From Paractinoplanes atraurantiacus (lineage in GTDB: Bacteria > Actinomycetota > Actinomycetes > Mycobacteriales > Micromonosporaceae): DNA of 64,000 nt. This document shows positions 32,558 to 42,295 of this stretch, piece after piece. The position numbers and the translations under genes were made by a program. Position 1 is the stretch's first letter; each line of letters begins with the position of its first letter. The stretch covers positions 926,786 through 990,785 of the forward strand of contig NZ_OBDY01000001.1 of NCBI RefSeq assembly GCF_900215205.1. The letters are read 5' to 3'. Below the pieces are notes generated by a model, which saw nothing but the letters and a program-made list of their open reading frames with translations, ran no database searches and had not been told where the DNA came from.

Positions 32558-34624
32558 TTGAGCGACACCACCGACGTGACGTCGGGTGTTTCTGACGTCG
32601 CTGACGCCGGCGCCGGCACCACCGCGACCGCCACGAAGCGCCGCCGGGGCGGCACCGGGCTGTCCGCGATGCTGCTGCCCGAGCTGCAGAGCCTCGCCGC
32701 CTCCCTGGGCATTTCGGGCACGGCCCGCATGCGCAAGGGTGAGCTGATCACCGCCATCACCGAGAAGCAGAGCGGCGGTGCCGCGGCCGAGAGCGCGCCG
32801 CGCCCGCGGAGCGCGGCCAAGGCCGAGGCCCCCGCGGTCAAGGCCGAGGCCCCCGTGACCGAGGCGCAGCCCGCGACCGAGGCGCCGCAGACCGCTGCCG
32901 CGCAGCCGGAGGCGGCGCCGGCCGCCGAGGGTGGCAGCCGTCGCGAGCGGGCCCGCCGTGAGCGTGCCCCGCGTGAGACTGCCCCGCGTGAGACCACTCA
33001 GCGTGAGACGGCGCCGGCCGTCGCCGCCGAGTCGGCTCCGGCCACGGTCGTCGCCACGGCCCCGGTGCCGGCGGTGGCCGCCGCCGAGACGGAGACCGTG
33101 GAGCGCACCGAGCGGCCCGAGCGTGGCGAGCGCAACCGCGACCGCCAGCGCAACGACCGCGGCGACCGCAACAACCGGGACGACCGCGGCGACCGTGGTG
33201 ACCGCGGTCAGCGGGAGGACCGGGGCCAGCGCGACGACCGCGGCCCGCGTGACGACCGTGGCCCCCGCGACGACCGTGGCGGGCGCGACGACCGGGGCGA
33301 CCGGGGTCAGCGTGACGACCGCAACCAGCGCGACGACCAGGGTCACGACGACGACGACAGCGACGGCGGACGCCGTAGCCGTCGCAGCCGCTTCCGTGAC
33401 CGTCGCCGCGGCCGGGGCGACCGGGACGGCAACGAGGGCGGTCAGCGCGACGGCGGCCGTGAGCCGCACGTGGGCGAGGACGACGTTCTCGTGCCCGTCG
33501 CCGGCATCCTCGACGTGCTCGACAACTACGCGTTCGTGCGCACGACCGGATACCTCTCCGGCCCCAACGACGTGTATGTGTCGATGTCGCAGGTCAAGAA
33601 GCACGGGCTGCGCCGCGGCGACGCGGTCACCGGCGCCGTGCGGGCCACCCCCCGCGAGAGCGGCCAGGGCGACCAGCGCCGCGACAAGTACAACCCGCTG
33701 GTCCGGCTCGACACCATCAACGGGATGGAGCCCGACGAGGCCCGGCGCCGTCCGGAGTTCTACAAGCTCACCCCGCTCTACCCGCAGGAGCGGCTGCGTC
33801 TCGAGACCGAGCCGCACATCCTGACCACCCGGGTCATCGACCTCGTCATGCCGATCGGCAAGGGCCAGCGGGCGCTCATCGTCTCGCCGCCCAAGGCCGG
33901 TAAGACGATGGTGCTGCAGGCGATCGCGAACGCGATCACCGAGAACAACCCCGAGTGCCACCTGATGGTCGTGCTGGTCGACGAGCGGCCCGAAGAGGTC
34001 ACCGACATGCAGCGCTCGGTCAAGGGCGAGGTAGTCGCGGCCACGTTCGACCGGCCGCCGCAGGACCACACCACGGTCGCCGAGCTCGCCATCGAGCGGG
34101 CCAAGCGGCTGGTCGAGCTGGGCCACGACGTGGTCGTGCTGCTCGACTCGGTGACGCGTCTGGGCCGGTCGTACAACCTGGCCGCGCCGGCCTCCGGCCG
34201 CATCATGTCGGGTGGTATCGATTCGACGGCGCTCTATCCGCCGAAGCGGTTCCTGGGCGCGGCGCGCAACATCGAGAACGGCGGCTCGCTGACGATTCTC
34301 GCCACCGCGCTGGTCGAGACCGGCTCGATGATGGACACGGTGATCTTCGAGGAGTTCAAGGGCACGGGTAACGCCGAGCTCAAGCTCGACCGCAAGATCG
34401 CCGACAAGCGGGTCTTCCCGGCCATCGACATCGACCCGTCCGGTACGCGTAAGGAAGAGATCCTGCTCGGCAAGGAAGAGCTGGCGATCATCCACAAGCT
34501 CCGGAAGGTGCTGCACTCGCTCGACTCGGGTGCCGCGCTCGACCTGCTCCTCGACCGCCTCAAGCAGACGAGGACCAACATCGAGTTCCTGATGCAGATC
34601 GCCAAGTCGACTCCTGGCGAGTAA
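32558..34624 (+). CDS. rho: Transcription termination factor Rho
   Basis: A 688-residue hexameric RNA helicase. The TTG at 32558 follows GGAAGGAA. SAP-like N-terminal domain (LQSLAASLGISGTARMRKGELITAI), then a very long Ala/Glu- and Arg/Asp/Gly-rich insertion (about 75-300, with DDRGDRGQRDD-type repeats) typical of actinobacterial Rho. Then the RNA-binding OB domain (GILDVLDNYAFVRTTGYLSGPNDVYVS), Walker A SPPKAGKTMVL, Walker B VVVLLDSVTR and GTGNAELKLDRKIADKRVFPAID. The insertion binds RNA and can promote condensates in related proteins. Confidence 0.97.
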   Translation: MSDTTDVTSGVSDVADAGAGTTATATKRRRGGTGLSAMLLPELQSLAASLGISGTARMRKGELITAITEKQSGGAAAESAPRPRSAAKAEAPAVKAEAPVTEAQPATEAPQTAAAQPEAAPAAEGGSRRERARRERAPRETAPRETTQRETAPAVAAESAPATVVATAPVPAVAAAETETVERTERPERGERNRDRQRNDRGDRNNRDDRGDRGDRGQREDRGQRDDRGPRDDRGPRDDRGGRDDRGDRGQRDDRNQRDDQGHDDDDSDGGRRSRRSRFRDRRRGRGDRDGNEGGQRDGGREPHVGEDDVLVPVAGILDVLDNYAFVRTTGYLSGPNDVYVSMSQVKKHGLRRGDAVTGAVRATPRESGQGDQRRDKYNPLVRLDTINGMEPDEARRRPEFYKLTPLYPQERLRLETEPHILTTRVIDLVMPIGKGQRALIVSPPKAGKTMVLQAIANAITENNPECHLMVVLVDERPEEVTDMQRSVKGEVVAATFDRPPQDHTTVAELAIERAKRLVELGHDVVVLLDSVTRLGRSYNLAAPASGRIMSGGIDSTALYPPKRFLGAARNIENGGSLTILATALVETGSMMDTVIFEEFKGTGNAELKLDRKIADKRVFPAIDIDPSGTRKEEILLGKEELAIIHKLRKVLHSLDSGAALDLLLDRLKQTRTNIEFLMQIAKSTPGE

Positions 34625-34636
34625 TAGCGCAAAACG

Positions 34637-34675
34637 GGACGCAGCCTCTCTTTACGGAGGGGCTGCGTCCTTTTT
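34637..34675 (+). terminator. Intrinsic terminator of rho
   Basis: A perfect 10-bp stem GGACGCAGCC (34637-34646) / GGCTGCGTCC (34661-34670) followed by five T, 12 bp after the stop. Confidence 0.93.
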
Positions 34676-34749
34676 GTCGGACACGTTGTGCGCGTCCCCC
34701 CGACTGGGGTCGTGCGAATCTCCCTGAAGCTCTCAAGGGAGGCGCTCGT

Positions 34750-35916
34750 ATGAACGTGCCCGGCTACCGGGATACACCGCCCGAGACCTGGGATCCGGCG
34801 GCTCCCGCCGATCCGGGTGAGGCCGAGGACTTCCTCCGGCAGTGCTACACGGAGAACCCGCGGCTCGGCCCGGTCGAGCCCCGGCTGGCCATCGTCCGCG
34901 CGCAGATCGCGGCGACCGGCACCTACGTGCACACCACCGAGGAACTCGCCTACGGCGCGAAGATGGCGTGGCGCAACGCGAGCCGCTGCATCGGCCGCCT
35001 CTATTGGCGCAGCCTGATGGTGCTCGACCGCCGCCGTGCCCGCACCGCCGACGAGATCTTCTCCTTGCTCGTGCATCATCTGCGCACGGCCGGCGAGGGC
35101 ACGATCCGCCCGGTGATCAGCATTTTCGCGGCGGCGCAGCCCGGACGTCCGTACGCCCGGGTGTGGAATGAGCAGTTGATCCGTTACGCCGGATATCGAG
35201 ACGCCGGCGGATGCCCGGTGGGCGACTCCCGGCTGACCGGGTTCACCGACGCCATGCGCGGCTTCGGCTGGCGGGGCAAGGGCGAGCAGTTCGACGTTCT
35301 CCCGCTGGCCATCGAAACCCCACATGAGGGTGTACGCCTTTACGAGCTCCCCGAGCGGGCGATCCGCGAGGTGCCGCTCACCCATCCCGAGTTCGCCTGG
35401 TTCGCCGAGCTCGGCCTGCGCTGGCACGCGGTGCCGGCCATCTCCAACATGCGGCTCACCATCGGCGGCGTGCACTATCCACTGGCGCCGTTCAACGGCT
35501 GGTACATGGGCACCGAGATCGGCGCCCGCAACCTGGCCGACACCGACCGCTACGACATGTTGCCGGTGGTCGCGGCCCGGATGGGCCTGGACACCAGCCG
35601 GGCCTCGACGCTGTGGAAGGACCGGGCCCTGGTCGAGCTGAACCGGGCCGTGCTGCATTCGTTCGAGCAGGCCGGCGTGCGGATGAGTGACCACCACACC
35701 GAGTCCGAGCGGTTCCTCAAGCACATCGAGAACGAGCAGCGGGCGGGCCGCCGGGTGCCGGCCGACTGGACGTGGATCGTGCCGCCGATGTCGAGCGGGG
35801 TCACGCCGGTCTTCCATCGCTACTACGACGAGGCCGACCTGAAGCCGAACTTCTACCTGGACGAGGAGGCGGCGCGGTTAGCCCGCAACGAGCCGCAGCG
35901 GGGTGATGGCGCGTAG
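34750..35916 (+). CDS. nos: Bacterial nitric oxide synthase, oxygenase domain
   Basis: A 388-residue NOS that oxidises L-arginine to citrulline and NO. Heme cysteine Cys 80 in WRNASRCIGRLYW, the substrate/heme region PFNGWYMGTEIGARNLADTDRY with the arginine-binding Glu, and WTWIVPPMSSGVTPVFHRYY at the pterin/dimer site. There is no reductase domain, so it must borrow electrons from cellular flavoproteins, as other bacterial NOS do. GGGAGG lies 7 nt before ATG 34750. Rho's terminator separates it from rho. Its last 39 bp overlap the convergent XRE gene. Confidence 0.96.
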   Translation: MNVPGYRDTPPETWDPAAPADPGEAEDFLRQCYTENPRLGPVEPRLAIVRAQIAATGTYVHTTEELAYGAKMAWRNASRCIGRLYWRSLMVLDRRRARTADEIFSLLVHHLRTAGEGTIRPVISIFAAAQPGRPYARVWNEQLIRYAGYRDAGGCPVGDSRLTGFTDAMRGFGWRGKGEQFDVLPLAIETPHEGVRLYELPERAIREVPLTHPEFAWFAELGLRWHAVPAISNMRLTIGGVHYPLAPFNGWYMGTEIGARNLADTDRYDMLPVVAARMGLDTSRASTLWKDRALVELNRAVLHSFEQAGVRMSDHHTESERFLKHIENEQRAGRRVPADWTWIVPPMSSGVTPVFHRYYDEADLKPNFYLDEEAARLARNEPQRGDGA

Positions 35917-36699
35917 CGCCTCGGCGGTGGCCTCGTCGGCCGGGAGCTGAATGACCAGCCGCAGCCCGTGGTCGCCGGGCAGCGTCATGGTCTCGTAGGT
36001 CAGCCGCAGCGGGCCGGCCTGCGGATGCACCAGGCGCAGTAGGCCGTGCGACCGGGGCAGGCCGGGCACGCGCTCGGCCCGCTCGGTGAACTCGGTGCCG
36101 GCCAGCACGGTCAGCTCGCCGGCGAAGTCCGGGCGGGGCGGCCCGGCCTTCAGCACGGCCACCTGCTCGTCGGCCATGTGCGCCCAGTCCGGATAGGCGT
36201 CGCGGGCGCGGGGATCGGCGAACAGATAGCGGGTCAGATTGGGCGGATCGCCGTCGAGCAGGCCGATCGGCCCGGCCAGGAGACGAAAGCCCGAGGTGTA
36301 CGCGATCAGGTCGCCGACCTGGTTGGTCAGCATCGCGGCGGCCGGTTCGAGCCGGTCGAGCACCGCCCGCAGGCCGGGCCGGACGGTCCGCATCGGGTCC
36401 TGGGCCAGCGCGGCGCAGACCCCGCTGGACGACTTGGTCAGCTTGTACAGATGCTCGCGCTCGGCCGCGCTCAGCCTCAGCGGGCCGGCCAGGGCGGCCA
36501 GCACCTGCGGGGACGGGTGCTTGTCGCGGCCCTGCTCGAGGCGGATCAGATATTCGACGCTGACCCCGGCCAGCATCGCCACCTCGGCCCGGCGCAGTCC
36601 GGGCGTGCGCCGCCGGGTGCCGGGCGGCAGCCCGACCTCGGCCGGTGTCACCTCGGCCCGCCGCGCCCGCAGGAATGTGCCCAGCTCGTTGTCGCCCAC
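35878..36699 (-). CDS. XRE regulator with MmyB-like ligand domain
   Basis: A 273-residue protein. N-terminal helix-turn-helix with the characteristic GTFLRARRAEVTPAEVGLP...RRRTPGLRRAEVAMLAGVSVEYLIRLEQGRDKHPS, then a C-terminal MmyB-type PAS-like domain (LDRLEPAAAMLTNQVGDLIAYTSGF; PDWAHMADEQV; RLTYETMTLPGDHGLRLVI). This class often controls a divergent oxidoreductase gene, here the FAD enzyme at 36801. GTG start at 36699. Confidence 0.9.
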   Translation of the reverse strand: MGDNELGTFLRARRAEVTPAEVGLPPGTRRRTPGLRRAEVAMLAGVSVEYLIRLEQGRDKHPSPQVLAALAGPLRLSAAEREHLYKLTKSSSGVCAALAQDPMRTVRPGLRAVLDRLEPAAAMLTNQVGDLIAYTSGFRLLAGPIGLLDGDPPNLTRYLFADPRARDAYPDWAHMADEQVAVLKAGPPRPDFAGELTVLAGTEFTERAERVPGLPRSHGLLRLVHPQAGPLRLTYETMTLPGDHGLRLVIQLPADEATAEALRAITPLRLVAG

Positions 36700-36800
36700 T
36701 GATCGACGGTAACAACGCGACGGCCGCTGAAGGTGACCCCGCCGCTACCACTCTGAGCGCGGCCTCCCTGTCCGCCGCCGGCCGCAGAACAGTTCTCGGC

Positions 36801-37877
36801 ATGACAGAGCGGAAAGTGGTTGTGGTGGGCGGCGGCTACGGCGGCATCGTGGTGGCTCAGGCCCTGGACGACATCGCGGACGTGACCGTGGTGGAGCCGA
36901 AGGAGATGTTCTTCCATCACGTCGCCCAGTTGCGGGCGGCGGCCGATCCGGCCTGGGCGGAGAAGATCTTCTTCCCGTACGACGGTCTGCTGTCCCGGGG
37001 CCGGGTGATCCGTGACACCGCGGCCGAGGTGCGCCCCGGCGTGGTCGAGCTGGCCTCCGGCGCCCGCCTGGACGCCGACTACGTGGTGCTGGCCACCGGC
37101 TCGACCGGCCCGTTCCCGACCCGGCTCGACCACCCGGAGCGCGACGCGGTGGCCGGGCGGCTGAGCGAGCTGCACGAGTCGCTGGACCGGGCGTCCGGGG
37201 TGCTGCTGCTCGGCGCCGGTGCGATCGGCGTGGAGTTCGCCGGCGAGATCGCCGCGGCCTGGCCGGGCAAGCCGGTGACGATCGTCGACCCGTCGGACGA
37301 GATGTTCGGTGGCCGGTTCCCGGAACAGATGCGTGCCGACGTGGCCCGGCAGCTCGGCGACATGGGCGTCCGGGTGCTGCTCGGCACCAAACTGGACACT
37401 GCGCCCGACGTCCCGGCCGGTGCGGTCCGGCCGTTCACGGTGACCACCGCCGGCGGCGAGGTGCTCGCGGCCGACCTGTGGTTCGCCTGCTACGGCGGCA
37501 GCGTGCCGAGCGACTATCTGAGCGCCGGCCTGGCTTCCGCCCGGCAGCCCAACGGCCGGCTGGCGGTGACCGAGCACCTGCGCGTGGCCGGGCAGGACCG
37601 GGTCTTCGCCGTCGGCGACCTCAACGACACACCGGAGATCAAGACCGGCCGGGCCGCCTCCCGTCAGGCCGAGGTGGCGGCCGAGAACATCCGGGCCCTG
37701 ATCGAGGGCGGGCCGCTCACCGCGTACGAGCCGTTCCAGGACGGCATCATCGTCACGGTGGGCCCGTCCGGCGGCGCCGGCTACGCCCCGGAGTACGGCT
37801 TCTTCGACGCCGAGGGCGCGTCCAGCTTCAAAGGCACCTTCCTGCTGGACCACTACCGGGGCCTGTTCGGCGCCTAA
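36801..37877 (+). CDS. FAD-dependent NAD(P)H oxidoreductase (NDH-2/AIF-like)
   Basis: A 358-residue flavoprotein with two dinucleotide folds: VVVVGGGYGGIVVAQAL for FAD and VLLLGAGAIGVEFAGEIAA for NAD(P)H, plus DYVVLATGS and RVFAVGDLND. It resembles AIF/FSP1- and NDH-2-like quinone or disulfide reductases. ATG 36801 is preferred; the upstream frame has no matching sequence. Divergent from the XRE regulator, its likely controller, and a possible electron source for NOS (inference). Ends 4 bp into the convergent RNA ligase. Confidence 0.88.
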   Translation: MTERKVVVVGGGYGGIVVAQALDDIADVTVVEPKEMFFHHVAQLRAAADPAWAEKIFFPYDGLLSRGRVIRDTAAEVRPGVVELASGARLDADYVVLATGSTGPFPTRLDHPERDAVAGRLSELHESLDRASGVLLLGAGAIGVEFAGEIAAAWPGKPVTIVDPSDEMFGGRFPEQMRADVARQLGDMGVRVLLGTKLDTAPDVPAGAVRPFTVTTAGGEVLAADLWFACYGGSVPSDYLSAGLASARQPNGRLAVTEHLRVAGQDRVFAVGDLNDTPEIKTGRAASRQAEVAAENIRALIEGGPLTAYEPFQDGIIVTVGPSGGAGYAPEYGFFDAEGASSFKGTFLLDHYRGLFGA

Positions 37878-38491
37878 GCGAACTCGTTCACCGCGAAATC
37901 ATCGCGGTGGCGCCACGAGTCGGGGGTGCGGACGTGGCCGGCGCGCACCCACTTGAGCACCTTGTGGTCGAACTCGGCGGCCGGGATGCGCCCGGCCGCC
38001 CGGACCACGTACCCCTCGGAGCTCTCCTCGTCGCGGCGCGCCGCCCACGCCGCGCACGCCTCGGTGAGGCTGCCGCCGCGGTAGAGCACCGGGACCACCG
38101 GCAGCTCGAGCCGGTGGGCCCAGTCGACCGTGTCGTCCCAGCCGAGCAGGGTGTCCGTCTCGTCCCAGATGCCGAAGACGATGAAGACGCCCGGCAGGTC
38201 GCAGTACGCGATGCTGCGCCGCGCCCACATCGACTCGCCGCACACACGCCAGTCGTCGGGGATCCGGTAGGCCGTCATCGCCCACAGCGCCTTGGCCGGC
38301 CGGTCCCACGGCTGCGTGCCCGAGTCGGGCGACCGGCCGTACATCGCGTCGCGGGTGAAGGTGAGGTTGCCGCCGTCGAGCTTCTCGGTCACCACGAGCT
38401 CACCGTCCAGCCAGGACAGATCGTGTTGCACCTTGTCGTCGTGGGTGGCGCCGGGCGAGCCGGGCAGGTGGAAGGTGCGGGGGTACTTCAC
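37874..38491 (-). CDS. RNA ligase family protein (Rnl2-type)
   Basis: A 205-residue nucleotidyltransferase of the RNA ligase type. Motif I EKLDGGNL with the adenylated Lys 37, a motif III region FIVFGIWDE, motif IV EGYVVR and motif V KVLKWVR. It would seal 3'-OH and 5'-phosphate RNA ends using ATP. The GTG at 38491 shares its first base with the stop of the kinase/phosphatase gene (TAGTG), and GGAAGGAG precedes it, so both are translated together. It is shorter than T4 Rnl2, lacking most of the C-terminal domain. Confidence 0.85.
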   Translation of the reverse strand: MKYPRTFHLPGSPGATHDDKVQHDLSWLDGELVVTEKLDGGNLTFTRDAMYGRSPDSGTQPWDRPAKALWAMTAYRIPDDWRVCGESMWARRSIAYCDLPGVFIVFGIWDETDTLLGWDDTVDWAHRLELPVVPVLYRGGSLTEACAAWAARRDEESSEGYVVRAAGRIPAAEFDHKVLKWVRAGHVRTPDSWRHRDDFAVNEFA

Positions 38492-39387
38492 TAGAAGTCT
38501 CCTTCCGCCACCTGGAACACGGTCAGGCCGAGCTCACGCCACATCCGTACCACCTGTTGCCGGTCGTCGAAGACGCCGACGATCCGCCAGCGGTCCCGGA
38601 TCTGCTCTTCGAAGATCTGCTGTTTGACCACCCAGTCCTTGCGGCTGTCGCCCCAGGGCCGCATGAATAGTGCTTCGTAGGGCACGCCGACGTAAAGACC
38701 CAGCCAGGCCTCGGTCTCGGCCCGGCAGACCTCGTCGCGGCCGGAGCAGAAGACGATCGCGTTGCCGGCCGCGTGCATCGCCCGCACCGCCGTGATCACC
38801 GACTGGTGCGGGAGATCGGAGCCGACCTCGTCCCAGTCGTACGGCCCGCGGCCGTTCATCAGGGCGACCGTGCCGTCGATGTCGACCAGCAACGCCGGCG
38901 GCAGCTCCGGATCGGGGTCGTAGACGGCGGCGAGGCTGCCGGGCGCCACGTACGGCACGGGCAGCGGCAGCGATCGATTCGCCAGGTAGCGGTCGAACAT
39001 GCGGCGGATGGATTCCTCGCCGACGCGTTCGGACTCGGGACGCGCGGCGTCCCGGCGGAGGCATTCCTTCAGCGGTACGTCGGTGAAATCGTGCACCTCG
39101 AAGCTCGCGCCGTAGCGCGCGGCCAGCTCGGCCCACTCGCGCACCTTGCTCGGCCGCAGGTTGGTGTCGTCGACGATCACGCTCGTGCGCCGGCGCAGCA
39201 GCGCCTCGACGGTGGCCCGCTGGGCGTCGGTGACCTGCGCCTCGGCCCACTGGGTGTAGAGCCGGGTGCCGTGCAGCATCCAGCGCAGGTCGTCACGGTT
39301 GACCCGCACCACGCCGGGCTGGAGCTTGCGCGCGAACGTGGTCTTGCCGGACGCCGGCAGACCCCGGGTGATCAGCAGTCTGGTCAT
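38491..39387 (-). CDS. Polynucleotide kinase-phosphatase (T4 Pnkp-like)
   Basis: A 298-residue two-domain enzyme. N-terminal P-loop kinase: Walker A GLPASGKT (residues 9-16), VNRDDLRWMLHG, and TSVIVDDTNLRPSKVREW. C-terminal HAD phosphatase: LLVDIDGTVALMNGRGPYDW (about 167-186), VFCSGRDE and GVFDDRQQVVRMW. The domain order is that of T4 Pnkp, which heals RNA ends by phosphorylating 5'-OH and removing 3' or 2',3'-cyclic phosphate. With the coupled ligase it makes a complete two-gene RNA repair unit. Confidence 0.9.
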   Translation of the reverse strand: MTRLLITRGLPASGKTTFARKLQPGVVRVNRDDLRWMLHGTRLYTQWAEAQVTDAQRATVEALLRRRTSVIVDDTNLRPSKVREWAELAARYGASFEVHDFTDVPLKECLRRDAARPESERVGEESIRRMFDRYLANRSLPLPVPYVAPGSLAAVYDPDPELPPALLVDIDGTVALMNGRGPYDWDEVGSDLPHQSVITAVRAMHAAGNAIVFCSGRDEVCRAETEAWLGLYVGVPYEALFMRPWGDSRKDWVVKQQIFEEQIRDRWRIVGVFDDRQQVVRMWRELGLTVFQVAEGDF

Positions 39388-39638
39388 GCACCAGCGACTC
39401 TACCGGACAAGAAACGGACATTATTCGCGTTAGGCGCGGGGAATAGCAGTGCGAAACCGCGCGTTGGAGCCCATCGGACCGGCGATTTCTCGGTACGCCA
39501 CGAGACATGGCAGACTGGTCCATCGGCCAAGGTTCCGGTTCACGCCCGAGCTGCGTTGCCCCCAGGGTTCTGGCCCTAGCGGGGCGGCGCGGTGCTGACA
39601 GCGACCCGGCGACCACCAACTGAGAGGGACCGAGAAAA

Positions 39639-39860
39639 ATGAAGAGCGGCATCCACCCGGAGTACACGACCACCGAGGTCATCTGCTCCTGCGGCAGCAC
39701 CTTCTCCACGCGCAGCACCGCCAAGGGCGACATCCGTGTCGAGACCTGCAGCGCCTGCCACCCGTTCTACACCGGCAAGCAGCGCGTGCTCGACACCGCG
39801 GGCCGCGTGGCGAAGTTCCAGGCCAAGTACGCCAAGGTCAACGCCGCGAAGAAGAAGTAA
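39639..39860 (+). CDS. rpmE: Ribosomal protein bL31
   Basis: A 73-residue bL31 of the zinc-binding (C+) type with CSCGSTF and [20 protein letters not shown] precedes ATG 39639. The 250 bp upstream, back to the divergent kinase/phosphatase, hold no gene I can support; a small hairpin of G/C runs is the only feature there. Confidence 0.97.
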   Translation: MKSGIHPEYTTTEVICSCGSTFSTRSTAKGDIRVETCSACHPFYTGKQRVLDTAGRVAKFQAKYAKVNAAKKK

Positions 39861-39869
39861 TTGCGTCGA

Positions 39870-39904
39870 CGGCGCCCGCACCCGGCTTCCGGGAGCGGGC
39901 GCCG
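39870..39904 (+). terminator. Hairpin after rpmE
   Basis: A 10-bp GC stem CGGCGCCCGC (39870-39879) / GCGGGCGCCG (39895-39904) between rpmE and prfA. It has only a weak T-run, so it may terminate partially or protect the rpmE 3' end. Confidence 0.6.
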
Positions 39905-39942
39905 TTCGCATGTGACCCGACTTTCTTCCTGGGGAGACATCC

Positions 39943-41034
39943 GTGAGCACCGACCGGCTGAGCAGCCTTCTCGACGAGTACACCCAGCTCGAGAAGCAGA
40001 TGGAGGACCCCTCCATCCACGCTGACCAGGCTCTCGTACGCAGGGTCGGCCGCCGCTTCGCGGAGTTGGCCCCGATCTACGCGACGAACGCCGAGCTCGA
40101 GGCGGCCCGGGCCGACCTGGCCGCGGCCAAGGAGCTCGCGGCCGAGGACCCGTCGTTCGCCTCCGAGGTCGAGGCGGTGGCGGCCACCATCGCGCCGCTG
40201 GAGGAGAAGCTCGGCGAGATGCTGATCCCGCGCGACCCCAACGACGCCAAGGACGTGATCGTCGAGATCAAGGCGGGCGAGGGCGGCCAGGAGTCGGCGC
40301 TGTTCGCCGGCGACCTGCTGCGCATGTACACGCGCTACGCCGAGCGGCACGGCTGGGTGGTCGAGGTGATCGACTCGCAGGAGTCGGACCTCGGCGGGGT
40401 CAAGGACATCTCGGTCGCGGTCAAGACCAAGGGCGTGCCCGAGGGCGGCCACGGCGTCTGGTCGCGGCTCAAGTGGGAGGGCGGTGTGCACCGGGTGCAG
40501 CGCGTGCCGGTCACCGAGTCGCAGGGCCGCATCCACACCTCGGCCGCGGGCGTGCTGGTGCTGCCCGAGGCCGAGGACGTCGAGATCCACATCGAGCCGA
40601 ACGACCTGCGCATCGACGTCTTCCGCTCGTCCGGCCCCGGCGGCCAGTCGGTCAACACGACCGACTCCGCCGTGCGCATCACCCACCTGCCCACGGGCAC
40701 GGTCGTGAGCTGCCAGAACGAGAAGAGCCAGCTCCAGAACAAGGAGTCGGCGATGCGCATCCTGCGCTCCCGGCTGCTGGCCATCGCGCAGGAGGAGGCC
40801 AACGCGGCCGCGTCCGACTCGCGCAAGGCCCAGGTGCGCACCGTCGACCGCTCGGAGCGGGTCCGGACGTACAACTTCCCGCAGAACCGCATCACCGACC
40901 ACCGGATCGGCTACACGGCGTACAACCTCGACCTGGCCCTCAACGGCGAGCTCGACGGTGTGCTGGACGCCCTGGCCGCGGCCGACCGCGAGGCCCGGCT
41001 GGCCGGCGAGACGAGCTTCACGGCACCTCGCTGA
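39943..41034 (+). CDS. prfA: Peptide chain release factor 1
   Basis: A 363-residue RF1 that reads UAA and UAG. GGQ loop in [39 protein letters not shown], and [19 protein letters not shown] 39943 follows GGGGAGAC. Its methylase gene prmC is not adjacent: two minus-strand genes lie between. Overlaps the convergent propeller gene by 17 bp. Confidence 0.97.
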   Translation: MSTDRLSSLLDEYTQLEKQMEDPSIHADQALVRRVGRRFAELAPIYATNAELEAARADLAAAKELAAEDPSFASEVEAVAATIAPLEEKLGEMLIPRDPNDAKDVIVEIKAGEGGQESALFAGDLLRMYTRYAERHGWVVEVIDSQESDLGGVKDISVAVKTKGVPEGGHGVWSRLKWEGGVHRVQRVPVTESQGRIHTSAAGVLVLPEAEDVEIHIEPNDLRIDVFRSSGPGGQSVNTTDSAVRITHLPTGTVVSCQNEKSQLQNKESAMRILRSRLLAIAQEEANAAASDSRKAQVRTVDRSERVRTYNFPQNRITDHRIGYTAYNLDLALNGELDGVLDALAAADREARLAGETSFTAPR

Positions 41035-42295
41035 CCTCGATCACGTCGCCGCGGGCGCAGGTCAGGAAGCGCGCCGCCGACTGGCAGTGATAGCCGGGCA
41101 TCCGCTCGATAGTGCCGAGCAGCACGTGCCGGCCGGTGTCCAGCTCCCATCGGGTCACCGCCGTGCGCCCCGGCGGGCTGACCGTCGAGCGCAGCAGCAG
41201 GACGCTGTCGCCGGGGTCGGGGCTCCAGACCGGGCTGCCGCGGCCGGGCGCGCCGACCGGCTCGCCCGTGGCCGCGTCGACCAGCACGGGCTCGCCCTCC
41301 TCGCTGCCGTCGTCGAGCACCAGCCGGCCGTCGCCCACGGTCAGGGCGTTCGTCGCGCCGGGCAGGCGCCACCGGACCCGGCCCGTCGCCGGGTCGTGGG
41401 CGACCACGCCGCCGGCGCCGCTGAGGCACAGCGACGGGCCGCACGAGAAGGCGTACCCGTCGGTGTCGGCGGCGTGCCAGAGCTCCCGCAGCGTGTCCAG
41501 GCGGTAGACGGACAACTCGAAGACGCCGGCCCGGGACCGGTTGACCACCAGATGCCCGCCGAAGGCGACGAGGTCGTTGAAGTAGCCCTCCTCGGGCCGG
41601 GGATCGACCATCGGGATGCGGCCGGCCGCGGTGAGCGCGCCCGTCCCGTACGCGTAGACCCGCACCTCGCCGCCGGCGGTCGCCGTCACCACGCTGTCGG
41701 GGCGATCGCCGGACATGGCCACGATCTGGTTGCGCACGCCCGGGGTGTCGCGCTGCCACAGGGTGCTGTTGCCGGCGAGCCGGACCAGCCGCATCTGCCG
41801 CAGGCCACCGTCGGCGGTGTAGTCGGCCATCAGCGCGGTGTCGCCGCCGATGGTGCGCGGCTCGCCGCTCGCCCGCCACACCTCGTCGCCGGTCGCGGTG
41901 GACAGGGCGATCGTCCGATATCCGCCCCGGCCGGCCTCGGCCGGGATGAGCAGCAGGCCCGCCTCCTCGGCCGCCTGCACATATCCCACCGAGCCGGACA
42001 ACGGCCGCTGCCAGCGGATGTGGCCGGTGGCGAGGTCGTACGCGCTGATCAGCGAGCCGAGGCCGTCGGCGCGATGCAGATAGACCGTCTCCGCGGTCAG
42101 CGCCATGCCCTGACTGCCGGCGGCCGGGACGCTCCACAGCGGACGGACGCCGTGCGGGCCCGGCACGGCCGAGCCGGCCACCACGAACAGGCCGAGTAGG
42201 GCCACCGCGGCGCCGGCGATCCGCCGATCGCGACCGAGCGGGCGGCGTTGCTCCGGGCGCCTGCCGGAGATCTCGCCGAGCTCGATCGTGGCCAT
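41018..42295 (-). CDS. Membrane-anchored PQQ-like beta-propeller protein
   Basis: A 425-residue protein with one N-terminal membrane segment ([18 protein letters not shown]) followed by PQQ/BamB-type propeller repeats ([70 protein letters not shown]). No catalytic residues are evident; probably an extracytoplasmic binding or sensing protein. Its ATG follows directly on the GGDEF gene's stop, so the two form one operon. Confidence 0.8.
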   Translation of the reverse strand: MATIELGEISGRRPEQRRPLGRDRRIAGAAVALLGLFVVAGSAVPGPHGVRPLWSVPAAGSQGMALTAETVYLHRADGLGSLISAYDLATGHIRWQRPLSGSVGYVQAAEEAGLLLIPAEAGRGGYRTIALSTATGDEVWRASGEPRTIGGDTALMADYTADGGLRQMRLVRLAGNSTLWQRDTPGVRNQIVAMSGDRPDSVVTATAGGEVRVYAYGTGALTAAGRIPMVDPRPEEGYFNDLVAFGGHLVVNRSRAGVFELSVYRLDTLRELWHAADTDGYAFSCGPSLCLSGAGGVVAHDPATGRVRWRLPGATNALTVGDGRLVLDDGSEEGEPVLVDAATGEPVGAPGRGSPVWSPDPGDSVLLLRSTVSPPGRTAVTRWELDTGRHVLLGTIERMPGYHCQSAARFLTCARGDVIEVSEVP

